Source: Gammaproteobacteria bacterium (lineage in GTDB: Bacteria; Pseudomonadota; Gammaproteobacteria; Steroidobacterales; GCA-2729495). From it: a stretch of 63,662 bases of DNA. The stretch is taken from NCBI GenBank assembly GCA_013001905.1, contig JABDLC010000030.1, positions 1 through 63,662 of the forward strand, read 5' to 3'. Below the pieces are notes generated by a model. The model searched no databases, had not been told where the DNA came from, and saw only the letters and a program-made list of their open reading frames with translations. The number at the start of each line of letters is the position of its first letter. Position 1 is the stretch's first letter. The position numbers were made by a program, and so were the translations under genes. Below are positions 1 through 9,400 of the stretch, piece by piece.

Positions 1-803
1 AGCCCGATACCTACTCCTATGCGCGGACCGCGCTGCGTGCGGGTGATGCCGTGTTTAACTTCGACCGGCTCGGGATGGGTCTCAGTGACCATCCGCCGGG
101 CATTTCACTCGATGTCGATACACAGGCGTTTGTGCTGCATCAGGTACTGAACACGCTCGAGGCGGAGCAGAACTTCAATGCGGTGGTAACGCTCGGGCAT
201 TCCTTCGGTTCGACCATTGCCCTTGCGCACGCACTGACCTGGCCGGAGCAATCCGACGGCATCGTGCTCACCGGCTTTGTGCACAACGTAAACCCGGCTT
301 TCGGGCCGGCCATGGGGCAGGGGATCGCCGTCGCGGCATTCAGCGGCCCGCTCGTTGGCCAATTATTCGACCCGACCTATGTGATCTCAAAACCGGATTC
401 CCGTGGCGATGTGTTTTACACACGGGACAATGCCGACCCGGGCGTCATCAGTGCCGACGATGCGACACGCGAAACCACCGCAGCAGGCGAACTTATTTCG
501 ATGAGCCGCTATTTTGATGAGAAATCGAAAGCGCTGACGGTGCCGGTGATGGTGCTGGTCGGCGAAGACGACTTTGTCGTTTGTGGCGGCGAGCTGGATT
601 GCGCCGATCACGAAGCAGTGGTTGCGCATGAGACCGCGTTTTATCCGCCGGAAACGTGCCCAGAGATTTATGTGCTGGACGACACCAATCACAACGCCAA
701 TCTGCACCGCAATGCGCCCCAGGCCTTTGCCCTGATGCAGGATTGGGTGACTCGAAGAGCGGGCTCCGCCGGTGCAGCACCGACGGAGCCCTGTCAGTTG
801 TAG
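1..803 (+). CDS. alpha/beta-hydrolase fold protein, 5' end outside window
   Basis: The reading frame is open from base 3, so the N-terminus lies upstream of the window; about 266 C-terminal residues are visible. The nucleophile elbow GHSFGS has its serine codon at 201-203. A late acid-containing stretch (LVGEDDF) and a histidine in DDTNHN near the C-terminus complete a plausible Ser-Asp-His triad of an esterase, lipase or peptidase-like hydrolase. Several cysteines (CGGELDC and a later PETC) suggest disulfides and therefore export, but the signal peptide region is missing. The gene converges on the large repeat-protein gene with a 43-nt gap. The substrate cannot be told from the sequence. Confidence 0.8.
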   Translation, partial: PDTYSYARTALRAGDAVFNFDRLGMGLSDHPPGISLDVDTQAFVLHQVLNTLEAEQNFNAVVTLGHSFGSTIALAHALTWPEQSDGIVLTGFVHNVNPAFGPAMGQGIAVAAFSGPLVGQLFDPTYVISKPDSRGDVFYTRDNADPGVISADDATRETTAAGELISMSRYFDEKSKALTVPVMVLVGEDDFVVCGGELDCADHEAVVAHETAFYPPETCPEIYVLDDTNHNANLHRNAPQAFALMQDWVTRRAGSAGAAPTEPCQL

Positions 804-846
804 TTGCCGATGCACCAGAGCGCCATCCCCGGTGCAAAGGCCGTAG

Positions 847-3800
847 TCACGGCATCACGTTGCCGAGCTCCGTCAAGCGAATGTTGTCGATCCAGGCGTT
901 CGAGTTGAACCCCCGCCGTCCCTGGAACTCGAACTGCAGCGTATAGACGCCCGGGTCGAGGATCAGCGGAATGTCCGGATAAACCTCCAGCCAGCCGTCA
1001 CCGGTAAACGGATTACGACTGCGGATTACACTGCCGTTCAGCCTGACGTACAGCCGCACGCTGCTACTGTTCAAATTCGAAATGAGGTTGCTCTCAAGCC
1101 GCAACGCGGCCGCGTCGGTACTGAAGGTCCAGTTAATACGCCTGATCTGCGTGAAGTCACCGATCGGCGTGGTGTCAGCCGAACGCAAACTGTTGACACC
1201 ATCGCTGGACTCGTCGCTCGCGATCGTCCATTCGGTGGGCGTCCCGGACACGTTATCCGGTTGATACCAACCAGCCGGCAGGCTGCCGCTTTCAAAAGAC
1301 TCCGTCAGACTGCCGATGGCTGCCGGTTGCGAAGCCGCGTCCAGCGGGTCACTGCCGAGAATGAACTCGTTCAGATCGGTGATGCCGTCATCGTCTGCAT
1401 CGGCCGTGAAGGCATTGGCCCGGGTGGGGTCGAGGCCGTTGTCGACTTCCCAGCCGTCGGTCAACTGGTCGCCGTCGCTGTCCACACTGCCCGGGTCGCT
1501 GAACCAGATTGACACCTCATCGCCGTCGCTCAGGCCGTCACCGTCCGAGTCCGGATTAGTGGGGTCGGTACCCCGCGTGACTTCACCGGCCAGATCGAGC
1601 CCGTCACTGTCGGCATCGGCTTCACCATCTGCCGGGTCAGTAGGGTCCAGTCCCATCGCCGTCTCGTAGTCGTCGCGCAGTCCGTCACCATCGCTGTCCC
1701 GTCGCGTGATAACAATGTCGTCGATCCGCGTGCATTCACAGCCGGAGCTGTTGAACGCGTCTTCGTTATGCTCGAAACGAATCTCGTTGTAGCCCTCCGG
1801 CAGTGCGATGACGGGCGCTTTGACCCAGCCTCGCGCCGCACTCTCGATTTCGTAGACAACCTGATCATTGACGAGCACACGGAATTCATCGCCTGATTGG
1901 GCATTCCAGTAGTGGAAGAACTCCAGGTCGGCGGCGAAGGTCGTTACCGGCAGTACAATGGCTGCATCCTCAAACCGATCGATGGACGAAGACGCCAGGC
2001 TCCAGGCGCTGGCCCGTCCCGTTACATTGTCAGTTTGCCAGTCTGCATCGGTAGTTACCGGCACGAACCAGTCCGCCGGGATGAGGCCGTCTTCAAAACC
2101 GACCGTAAGATTGTCGGTTGTGGGCGGCAGGGGTTCAGCGACCTGCGGGTCACGCCCGAGCCGCTGCTCGCCGAGGTTGTGCACACCGTCACCATCGTTA
2201 TCGCGATAGGCGTCGCTCGGGTTACGCGGGTCCAGCCCGTTGCTGACCTCATAACCATCCGACAGCAGGTCATCGTCGGAGTCGCTGTCGTTGGCGTCGG
2301 TGCCCGCAGCGACTTCACCACCGTCATTCAGGCCGTCGCCGTCACCGTCTGCTACGTTCAGGTCCAAGCCCAGTTCGAATTCTTCCAGATTGGTCAGTCC
2401 GTCGCCGTCCGCATCGAGCAGCGCGTCCGCCGGGTCTGCAGGATTCAGCCCGTTGGCCAGCTCAAAGTCGTCGCGGATACCGTCCTCGTCGACATCCGCT
2501 AACGTGAAGCGAATATTGTCGATTCGCACGCACCTGCAGCCTGATGTTCCGAATCGATCAAAAGAGAAACGGTAGGTGTGGAATCCGGGGTCGATGTCAA
2601 ATGTCGGTGACTGTACCCAACCGCGCGCGAGATTTCGCGGCGCCCAGACCTGAACACCGTCGATATATAGGCGGAACTCAGTGACGTCATTACGCGAGTT
2701 GACGTAGATGTCGAAATTCAACTGCGTTGCCCGTTGCACGAGGCTGAATTCAACATTCGCTACTTGAGGGCCGTTATTGCCGAGCGGCTCTGATTCAATG
2801 CTCCAGATGCCGTCACTGGCCGTAATTTGCGTGGGTACGAAGCCGGCGGTTGAACCGGGCGGAACCGTCCAACCGGCGGGCAGCGCGCCACTCTCAAATG
2901 ACTCTGCATAGTCGTCACTGAACGGCGGGGTGGAGACCGGGTCCAGCGGGTCTGTACCGAGTGAAAATTCAGCCACGTCATTGACCGAATCACCATCCGT
3001 GTCGATATTAATGTTCGACACATTGGGATCGAACCCGTTGGCGACTTCGTAGCCATCGGTCAGGCCGTCGTTATCGCTGTCGGTGTCATCCGGGTCAGAG
3101 TCATGTATGAGCACTTCATCGCCGTCACTGACACCATCGCCGTCGGTGTCAGCCGTGTTTGCGGGTATGCCGAGCCAGAATTCCTCAATATTGGACAGAC
3201 CATCACCGTCGAGATCTGTGTTCGCGTCGGACGGATCCGTAATATCGAGTCCGTTGGCGAGCTCGTAGGCGTCCAGCACGCCGTCTTCATCGAAGTCCGC
3301 CGCGGTAAATCGCAGGTTATCAATCAGCCCGAAGTTTGAAGCGCGTGCACCAAAGTGTTCAAAACGAATTCTGTGCAGTCCTTCACTGAGTGTGCGTGAA
3401 TAGTTTTGCCATTCAGAGTCAGTGTTTTGGTTAACCCGAAAACCGTTATCAATGAACACGCGCAGGGCATCCTGACCATTGTCGGGTGCTGCTTCCTCGA
3501 GTCGATAGTCAAAATCAATGGTGCCTTCGACCGTGTAAATCAGCACTTCCATGACTTTGGTGCCGGTTTCCGGGTCGTTAAAATTCTTCAGGCTCATCGT
3601 GCCACCGTTATTGTCGATATCGGTGAGCCCCCATTCTTGCTGATCGCCGCCCGGGTTGTACCAGGCCCGCGACAGCGGGTCTTCAAAATCTTCAATGAAG
3701 CCTTTGCTGAGCTGCGGTGCCGAGCCTGCGTCAAACAGATCAGTTTCGAGATGGTATTCGTCCCGGTTGATAAAGCCGTCGCCGTCACTGTCGAGCGTGG

Positions 3801-6378
3801 CATCGTTTGCCAGCAGCGGATCCAGACCGTTAGCGATCTCAAAGTCATCCCGCATCAGGTCGAAGTCGCTATCACCATTCGCCGGGTCCGTGCCGTAGGT
3901 GTTGACCTCCGCACCGTCGATCAGGGTGTCGCCATCCGTGTCTGAGTTAAAGGGATTCGCGTCGGCGTTGAATTCTTCGAGGTTGGTGAGGCCGTCGGTG
4001 TCCGGATCGAGCGCGGCATCTGTCGGGTCTGCCGGGTCTAAGCCATTGGCCAGTTCCCAGTCATCGCGCATTCCGTCATCATCGACGTCGATAGGAATGA
4101 CGCGAAAATTATCAATGCGCACGCAGCGACAGCCGCTTGTGCCGATCCGGTCAAACTCGAAGCGGTACTCGTGATAGCCCTCCGGCACAGTGATCGTGAT
4201 ATCGCGCCGCCAGCCGTATGGCAAACTGCTGCCTGTCCAGGCGAGCACATCATCCACATACAGGTGCAGCTCGATATTGTTGGAGGTGCCGTTGATTGAA
4301 TTCAGGTAGACATCAAACGCGATATCCGCATCACTGTGCGCGGTCGCGAGCTGAATCTCGGCTGTTTCGAAGGCCTCGCTGATTTGTTCGGACTCGATGC
4401 TCTGACTGCCGTCGCTGGCCGTTACGGTGGTGAGCGCAAAGCCGCCATCGGCACTGGCGGGAATTGACCAGCCCGCAGGCAGAGTCGCTGCTTCAAATGA
4501 TTCAACGTAGTTGTCGCTGTATGGAGGAACGGATGCCGGGTCTGACGGGTCGGTGCCGAGCTGGAATTCGCCGTAATTGGAGACCCCGTCGCCGTCGGCA
4601 TCCAGATCACGGTCGGCGCTGTCGAGCGGGTCAAGACCGTTGTCGACTTCAAACCCGTCTGTCATGTCGTCGGCATCACTGTCAGCATTCAGTGCATCGG
4701 TGCCGTAAACATTGATTTCGTCACCGTCATTGACGCCGTCGTTGTCGCTATCGGCATCAAAGGGGAGCGTGCCCTGCAGGTATTCCTCGAGGTTGCTTAG
4801 CCCATCGCCGTCCGGATCCTGAGTCGCATCCGTCGGGTCGGACGGATCAAGGCCATTGTCGAGTTCCCATGAATCGCGGATCAGGTCTTCATCGGCGTCG
4901 AGCAGCGTGAAGCGAATATTGTCGATGCGCACGCAGCGGCAGCCATTAGTACCCAATCGGTCAAACTCGAAGCGGTATTCGTGCAGGCCATTGCCGATTT
5001 GAAATTCCGGCGACCGCAGCCAGGCACGCGGCATGTTAGTGGGGTTCCAGACCAGCACATCGTCTATATAGAAGCGGAACTCCGGCACAATATTGTTTGC
5101 CGAATTGAGATAAACATCGAATTGCAGCGCGGTATCAAGATGGATCAGACCGAACTCAATCGCGGCTTGCTCGCCTGATGCAGAAATCTGCTCGGACTCG
5201 AGGCTCCAGACGCCATCGCTGGCGGTAACGTTGGTGGCGAAGAAGCCCCCTTCGGCGGACGACGGCACAATCCAGTTGGCCGGCAGGACGCCCGCTTCGA
5301 AAGATTCCACGTAGTTATTAGTGAATGTCGGCGTTGATGATGCGTCGTTCGGGTCTGTGCCCAGGAGGAACTCGGCATAGTTACTGACCCCGTCCAGATC
5401 GAGATCTTCATCTGCATCTGTCGCATCCAGCGGATCAAGGCCGTTGCCGGCCTCGAAGCCGTCGTTCATCTCGTCATCATCAGAGTCGGAGTCCAGCGGA
5501 TCGGTGCCGTAGATATTGACCTCGTCGCCGTCGTCGAGACCGTCGCTGTCGCTGTCGGGCTCATTAATACCGGTACCGCGCAGAAATTCATCCAGATTGG
5601 TCAGGCCGTCAGCATCAGCATCCTGCAGTGCATCGGCGGGGTCGTTCGGGTTCAGACCATTGGCGATCTCCACATCGTCATCGATGCCGTCGAGATCCGT
5701 GTCGAGTGATGTGAATACGATGTCGTCGAGTCGCAGACACTTGCAGCCCTGTTTAATACGTTGCGGCTCGTAATAGGTAAAGCGAATTTCGTGATAACCG
5801 GAGTCCAGTTGGATCGACGGTGATGGCCGCCATGCGCGCAGCAGCGCCCACTCTTCATAAACAAGCACGTCATCTACATACAACCGGATGGCGTCGTTAT
5901 AGGTCGCATTGAGATACCAGCGGAAGTTGAGTTCGGACTTGGGTATGAAAACCGGCAGCACGATGTCCGCATTGCCGTATTGCGGAACGTCATCGGAGCG
6001 CAGGCTCCAGTTGCCCTCCCATGCCGTAATATCTTCGGCGCTGAGTGTTAACGGGTTGTTGGTGAGGTTGAACCAGGGCGCGGGAATGGTGCCGGTTTCA
6101 AATGACTCCTGGTAGTTAGGGGTCAACGGAGGCAGCGAGCTGCCGTCATTCGGGTCGCTGCCCAGGTGGTACTCGCCTTTGTTCGGTACCAGGTCGTTAT
6201 CGTTGTCGAGATCCGCGTCGGTCGGGTCAGCCGGGTTCAGGCCGTTGGCAATTTCCCATGTATCCAGCATGTTATCGCCGTCGGCATCCTCAGCAGGCGT
6301 CAGCGCCAGTGCGCCGACGGGTGCGGTCAACAGCGAAAACAGCAGAACTGCAGAAAAAGTGGCGTGGCAACGGCCCAT
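847..6378 (-). CDS. giant secreted Asp-rich repeat protein A (TSP3-like plus jelly-roll-like modules)
   Basis: The 1843-residue protein has a Sec signal peptide (hydrophobic core near residues 9-24, likely cleavage after ALA at 25). Mature protein starts with a calcium-binding segment of DxDxDG and NGLDP motifs. Seven modules follow, with their FE-x-G-x-LP-x-W starts at F93, F360, F628, F898, F1161, F1428 and F1695, a period of about 267. Each module is a 130-150 residue beta-rich domain ending in RIDNIRFT-like sequence, joined by about 120 residues of thrombospondin-type-3-like repeats (DSDGDG-x-x-DGDEV). CxC pairs lie at 212/214, 480/482, 750/752, 1281/1283 and 1547/1549, but not in modules 4 and 7. 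No sortase, PEP-CTERM, autotransporter or other C-terminal sorting domain is visible. A GGAGA ribosome site precedes the ATG. It lies 73 nt downstream of its paralogue and is probably co-transcribed. A structural, adhesive or calcium-dependent surface role is likely but not shown. Confidence 0.85.
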   Translation of the reverse strand: MGRCHATFSAVLLFSLLTAPVGALALTPAEDADGDNMLDTWEIANGLNPADPTDADLDNDNDLVPNKGEYHLGSDPNDGSSLPPLTPNYQESFETGTIPAPWFNLTNNPLTLSAEDITAWEGNWSLRSDDVPQYGNADIVLPVFIPKSELNFRWYLNATYNDAIRLYVDDVLVYEEWALLRAWRPSPSIQLDSGYHEIRFTYYEPQRIKQGCKCLRLDDIVFTSLDTDLDGIDDDVEIANGLNPNDPADALQDADADGLTNLDEFLRGTGINEPDSDSDGLDDGDEVNIYGTDPLDSDSDDDEMNDGFEAGNGLDPLDATDADEDLDLDGVSNYAEFLLGTDPNDASSTPTFTNNYVESFEAGVLPANWIVPSSAEGGFFATNVTASDGVWSLESEQISASGEQAAIEFGLIHLDTALQFDVYLNSANNIVPEFRFYIDDVLVWNPTNMPRAWLRSPEFQIGNGLHEYRFEFDRLGTNGCRCVRIDNIRFTLLDADEDLIRDSWELDNGLDPSDPTDATQDPDGDGLSNLEEYLQGTLPFDADSDNDGVNDGDEINVYGTDALNADSDADDMTDGFEVDNGLDPLDSADRDLDADGDGVSNYGEFQLGTDPSDPASVPPYSDNYVESFEAATLPAGWSIPASADGGFALTTVTASDGSQSIESEQISEAFETAEIQLATAHSDADIAFDVYLNSINGTSNNIELHLYVDDVLAWTGSSLPYGWRRDITITVPEGYHEYRFEFDRIGTSGCRCVRIDNFRVIPIDVDDDGMRDDWELANGLDPADPTDAALDPDTDGLTNLEEFNADANPFNSDTDGDTLIDGAEVNTYGTDPANGDSDFDLMRDDFEIANGLDPLLANDATLDSDGDGFINRDEYHLETDLFDAGSAPQLSKGFIEDFEDPLSRAWYNPGGDQQEWGLTDIDNNGGTMSLKNFNDPETGTKVMEVLIYTVEGTIDFDYRLEEAAPDNGQDALRVFIDNGFRVNQNTDSEWQNYSRTLSEGLHRIRFEHFGARASNFGLIDNLRFTAADFDEDGVLDAYELANGLDITDPSDANTDLDGDGLSNIEEFWLGIPANTADTDGDGVSDGDEVLIHDSDPDDTDSDNDGLTDGYEVANGFDPNVSNINIDTDGDSVNDVAEFSLGTDPLDPVSTPPFSDDYAESFESGALPAGWTVPPGSTAGFVPTQITASDGIWSIESEPLGNNGPQVANVEFSLVQRATQLNFDIYVNSRNDVTEFRLYIDGVQVWAPRNLARGWVQSPTFDIDPGFHTYRFSFDRFGTSGCRCVRIDNIRFTLADVDEDGIRDDFELANGLNPADPADALLDADGDGLTNLEEFELGLDLNVADGDGDGLNDGGEVAAGTDANDSDSDDDLLSDGYEVSNGLDPRNPSDAYRDNDGDGVHNLGEQRLGRDPQVAEPLPPTTDNLTVGFEDGLIPADWFVPVTTDADWQTDNVTGRASAWSLASSSIDRFEDAAIVLPVTTFAADLEFFHYWNAQSGDEFRVLVNDQVVYEIESAARGWVKAPVIALPEGYNEIRFEHNEDAFNSSGCECTRIDDIVITRRDSDGDGLRDDYETAMGLDPTDPADGEADADSDGLDLAGEVTRGTDPTNPDSDGDGLSDGDEVSIWFSDPGSVDSDGDQLTDGWEVDNGLDPTRANAFTADADDDGITDLNEFILGSDPLDAASQPAAIGSLTESFESGSLPAGWYQPDNVSGTPTEWTIASDESSDGVNSLRSADTTPIGDFTQIRRINWTFSTDAAALRLESNLISNLNSSSVRLYVRLNGSVIRSRNPFTGDGWLEVYPDIPLILDPGVYTLQFEFQGRRGFNSNAWIDNIRLTELGNVMP
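850..6117 (-). repeat. seven in-frame ~800-bp coding repeats of protein A
   Basis: Residues 88-1843 consist of seven diverged copies of a module. Successive anchors (the F of the FE motif) are 267, 268, 270, 263, 267 and 267 residues apart, about 800 bp in DNA. Modules 2, 3 and 5 are the closest to one another; modules 4 and 7 are the most diverged. DNA identity between modules is low enough that these are old protein repeats rather than recent tandem DNA copies. Confidence 0.85.
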
Positions 6379-6451
6379 TGTTGTCTCCGAAAGTGGTTAT
6401 CTCTATAAGCAGCTTTCACCGGGCTGCATCCTGCTGTGGCAATATTTTTTT

Positions 6452-9400
6452 TTACGGTGCGGTCGACCCGATTTCGATCAGCTGCACATTATCGATGTAC
6501 GCATTACTCTCGTTCTGCCGGCGCCCGCTGAATACCAGCTGCAGCGTATGCAGGCCGGGCTGCAAAACAATCGGCCGCACCGGATCCGCTTCGTTGAGCT
6601 CCTGCCAGCCGCTCGTTGTAAAGGGCCGGCGCGTCAACAGGCTTTCGCCGTCGAGCCGTATCTCAAGCGTCGGGTTGGAGTAGTTGTACGTTGTAATCAG
6701 GTTATGCCGGAGCGACAGCGCCGCCGTCTTGGTATAGAAGGTCCAGCTAACGGTGCGAGTCTCATCTTGTTCGCTCGATGCCGGATTGAAGTTCCGTGTA
6801 CGCAGACTTCGCACACCGACATCAGCTGCGGCAGTACTGTAGCGCCACTCGCCGAACGCTGAGGTGCTGAAATCCGGGCCGTACCAGCCGGGCGGCAGCG
6901 ACGAGCCTCCGCTTTCAAATGATTCGCTGACATTGCCGGTTGCCGGCAGCGATGCGGCGTCCAGCGGATCACTGCCGAGCCAGAATTCGAAAAAGTCGGT
7001 GACGCCGTCGGCATCGGAATCGGTTGATTCTTCGTTCGTCCGGCTCGGGTCGAGTCCGTTCGTGATTTCCCAGCCGTCGGGCAGCAGGTCGTTGTCCGTG
7101 TCGGCACTCGCAGGATTGCTGAACCAGATATTGACTTCGTCACCGTCGTTAACACCGTCCAAATCAGAATCCGTTGAATTCGGGTTGGTGCCGGCGGCCA
7201 CTTCGGCGGCCAGATCCAGCCCGTCACTGTCGGTGTCAGCTTCGCCATCTGCCGGATCAGCGGGGTCGAGGCCCATAGCGATCTCGTAGTCGTCGCGCAG
7301 GCCATCACCGTCGGTATCCATGCGGGTAATCTGGATGTCGTCGATCCGCGTGCACTCACAGCCCCCACCCCCGCCGGCTTCACTGTGCTCAAAACGAATC
7401 TCGTTATAGCCTTCCGGTAATGCAATCGTGGGCGCTTTGATCCAGCCACGAGCAGCATTGGTCACTTCGTACGCCGTTTCGCCGTCAATGACGACACGGA
7501 AGAAGTCACCGTTGCCGGCGTTCCAGTAGTGGAAAAACTCAAGATCCGAAAGGTATGTCGTGACCGGCAGTGCGATCACGGCCTGCCCATTGTTAGCGAG
7601 AGCGCCCGACTCCAGGCTCCAGGTGCTGGCCCGCCCGGTAACATTGGTCGCTTGCCAGCCATTATCCGCGTCGACAGGTACAAACCAGTCCGCGGGCACG
7701 AGTCCGTCCTCAAAATCGACTGCGAGACTGTCAATGGTCGGTGGCAGTGGCTCCGCAACTTGAGGGTCGCGTCCGAGTCGCTGCTCGCCGAGGTTGTGCA
7801 CGCCATCGCCGTCGGTATCCCGATAGGCATCCAGCGGGTTGAGCGGATCAAGTCCGTTGCTGACCTCGTACCCGTCGGTCAGCTGATCGTCATCCGAGTC
7901 GCTGTCGCTCAGGTTCGTGCCCGCTGCCAGTTCATCGCCGTCATTCAGGCCGTCACCGTCGCCGTCAGCAGCGAATAAATCAAAGCCGAGCTCGAACTCT
8001 TCGCGGTTGCTAAGGCCGTCGCCGTCAGCATCGAGCAGCGCATCGGCGGGATCGCCGGGATTGAGGCCATTCGCCAGTTCGAAGTCATCGCGAATACCGT
8101 CATCGTCAAGATCCGTTTGCGTGAAGCGGATGTTGTCGAGGCGGACGCAACGGCAGCCGCCGGTGCCCACCCTGTCAAAAACGAAACGGTAGGTGTGGTA
8201 GCCCGCGTCAACATAGAAGGTGGGTGCGGTCACCCAGCCGCGCGCCAGGCTGCTCGGTGCCCACAGCAGTTCATCATCAATATACAGCTCGAATTCAACC
8301 TGACTATTAAATGAATTGACGAAGATATCGAATGCCAGCGACGAGTCATGCTGCGCCAGACTGAACTCGACAATTGACTGCTGGAAGTTCTGACTAATTT
8401 GCTCTGACTCGATACTCCAGCTGCCGTCATTGGCAGTCACCTGAGTGGGTACAAAGCCCGCAGTTGCTGATGCAGGTACCGTCCAGTTCGCCGGCAGCAC
8501 TCCGCTTTCGAACGATTCAACGTAGTCATCCGTAAATGGCGGTGTCGAGGCCGCGTCAAACGGATCGGTGCCGACATTGAATTCGGACACGTCATCGATC
8601 AAGTCCCCGTCAGTATCCACCGCGCGATTCGACGCCGTCGGATCCAGACCATTCGTCGCTTCGTAGCCGTCATCGAGTCCGTCACCGTCAGTGTCGACGG
8701 CCGTCGGGTCCGTCATATAGATGCTGATTTCATCGCCGTCGTTCACCCCGTCGCCGTCGGTATCGGCCGAATTTGCCGGGATATTGAGCCAGTATTCCTC
8801 GATATTGGTCAGACCGTCGCCATCCAGATCGGTGTCGGCGTCCGTCGGGTCAGTGATATCCAGCCCGTTGGCGATTTCGTATGCGTCTCCCATTCCGTCC
8901 TGATCAGCGTCTGCTCCGGTAAAGCGTACATTGTCGATCAGGGCAAAATTCAGTGCACGTTCTCCCCGGTGCGTAAAACGAATGGTATGAATGCCTTCTT
9001 CCAGCAGGAACGAAAAGTTCTGCCAGTCGGTTGCCGTGCGCTGAGCCAACCACCTCCGGCCGTCGATTGTCACGAACAAGACATCCAGCCCGTTGTCATA
9101 AACGCCTTCGAGCACCCGGTAATCAAAATCGATCGTTCCCGCGGTCGAGTAGAACATAAACTCGACAGACTTCGTTCCAGTGTCCGGGTCCTGCTTGTTC
9201 TGGAAGCTATTAGACCCGCCGGTGCTGTCCACGGGTGACAGCTGCCATTCTTCCGGGCCGCCTTCCGGGTTGTACCAGGCTATGGAAAGCGCATCCTCGA
9301 AGTCTTCGACAAAGCCGACGCTTGCCACAGGCGTGGACGCGGGATCGGACAAGTCAGATTCAAGGCGATATTCCTGCACGTTAGTAAAGCCGTCGTTATC

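Noticed and set aside
811-836. TGCACC/GGTGCA inverted repeat between the hydrolase and giant protein A as a terminator
   Set aside because: The stem is only 6 bp with a 14-nt loop and no T-run on either strand.
1897-2502. Plus-strand 201-codon frame inside giant protein A, and similar ones along both giant genes
   Set aside because: They mirror the repeated Asp/Gly codons on the other strand, recur at each repeat and have no recognisable domain.
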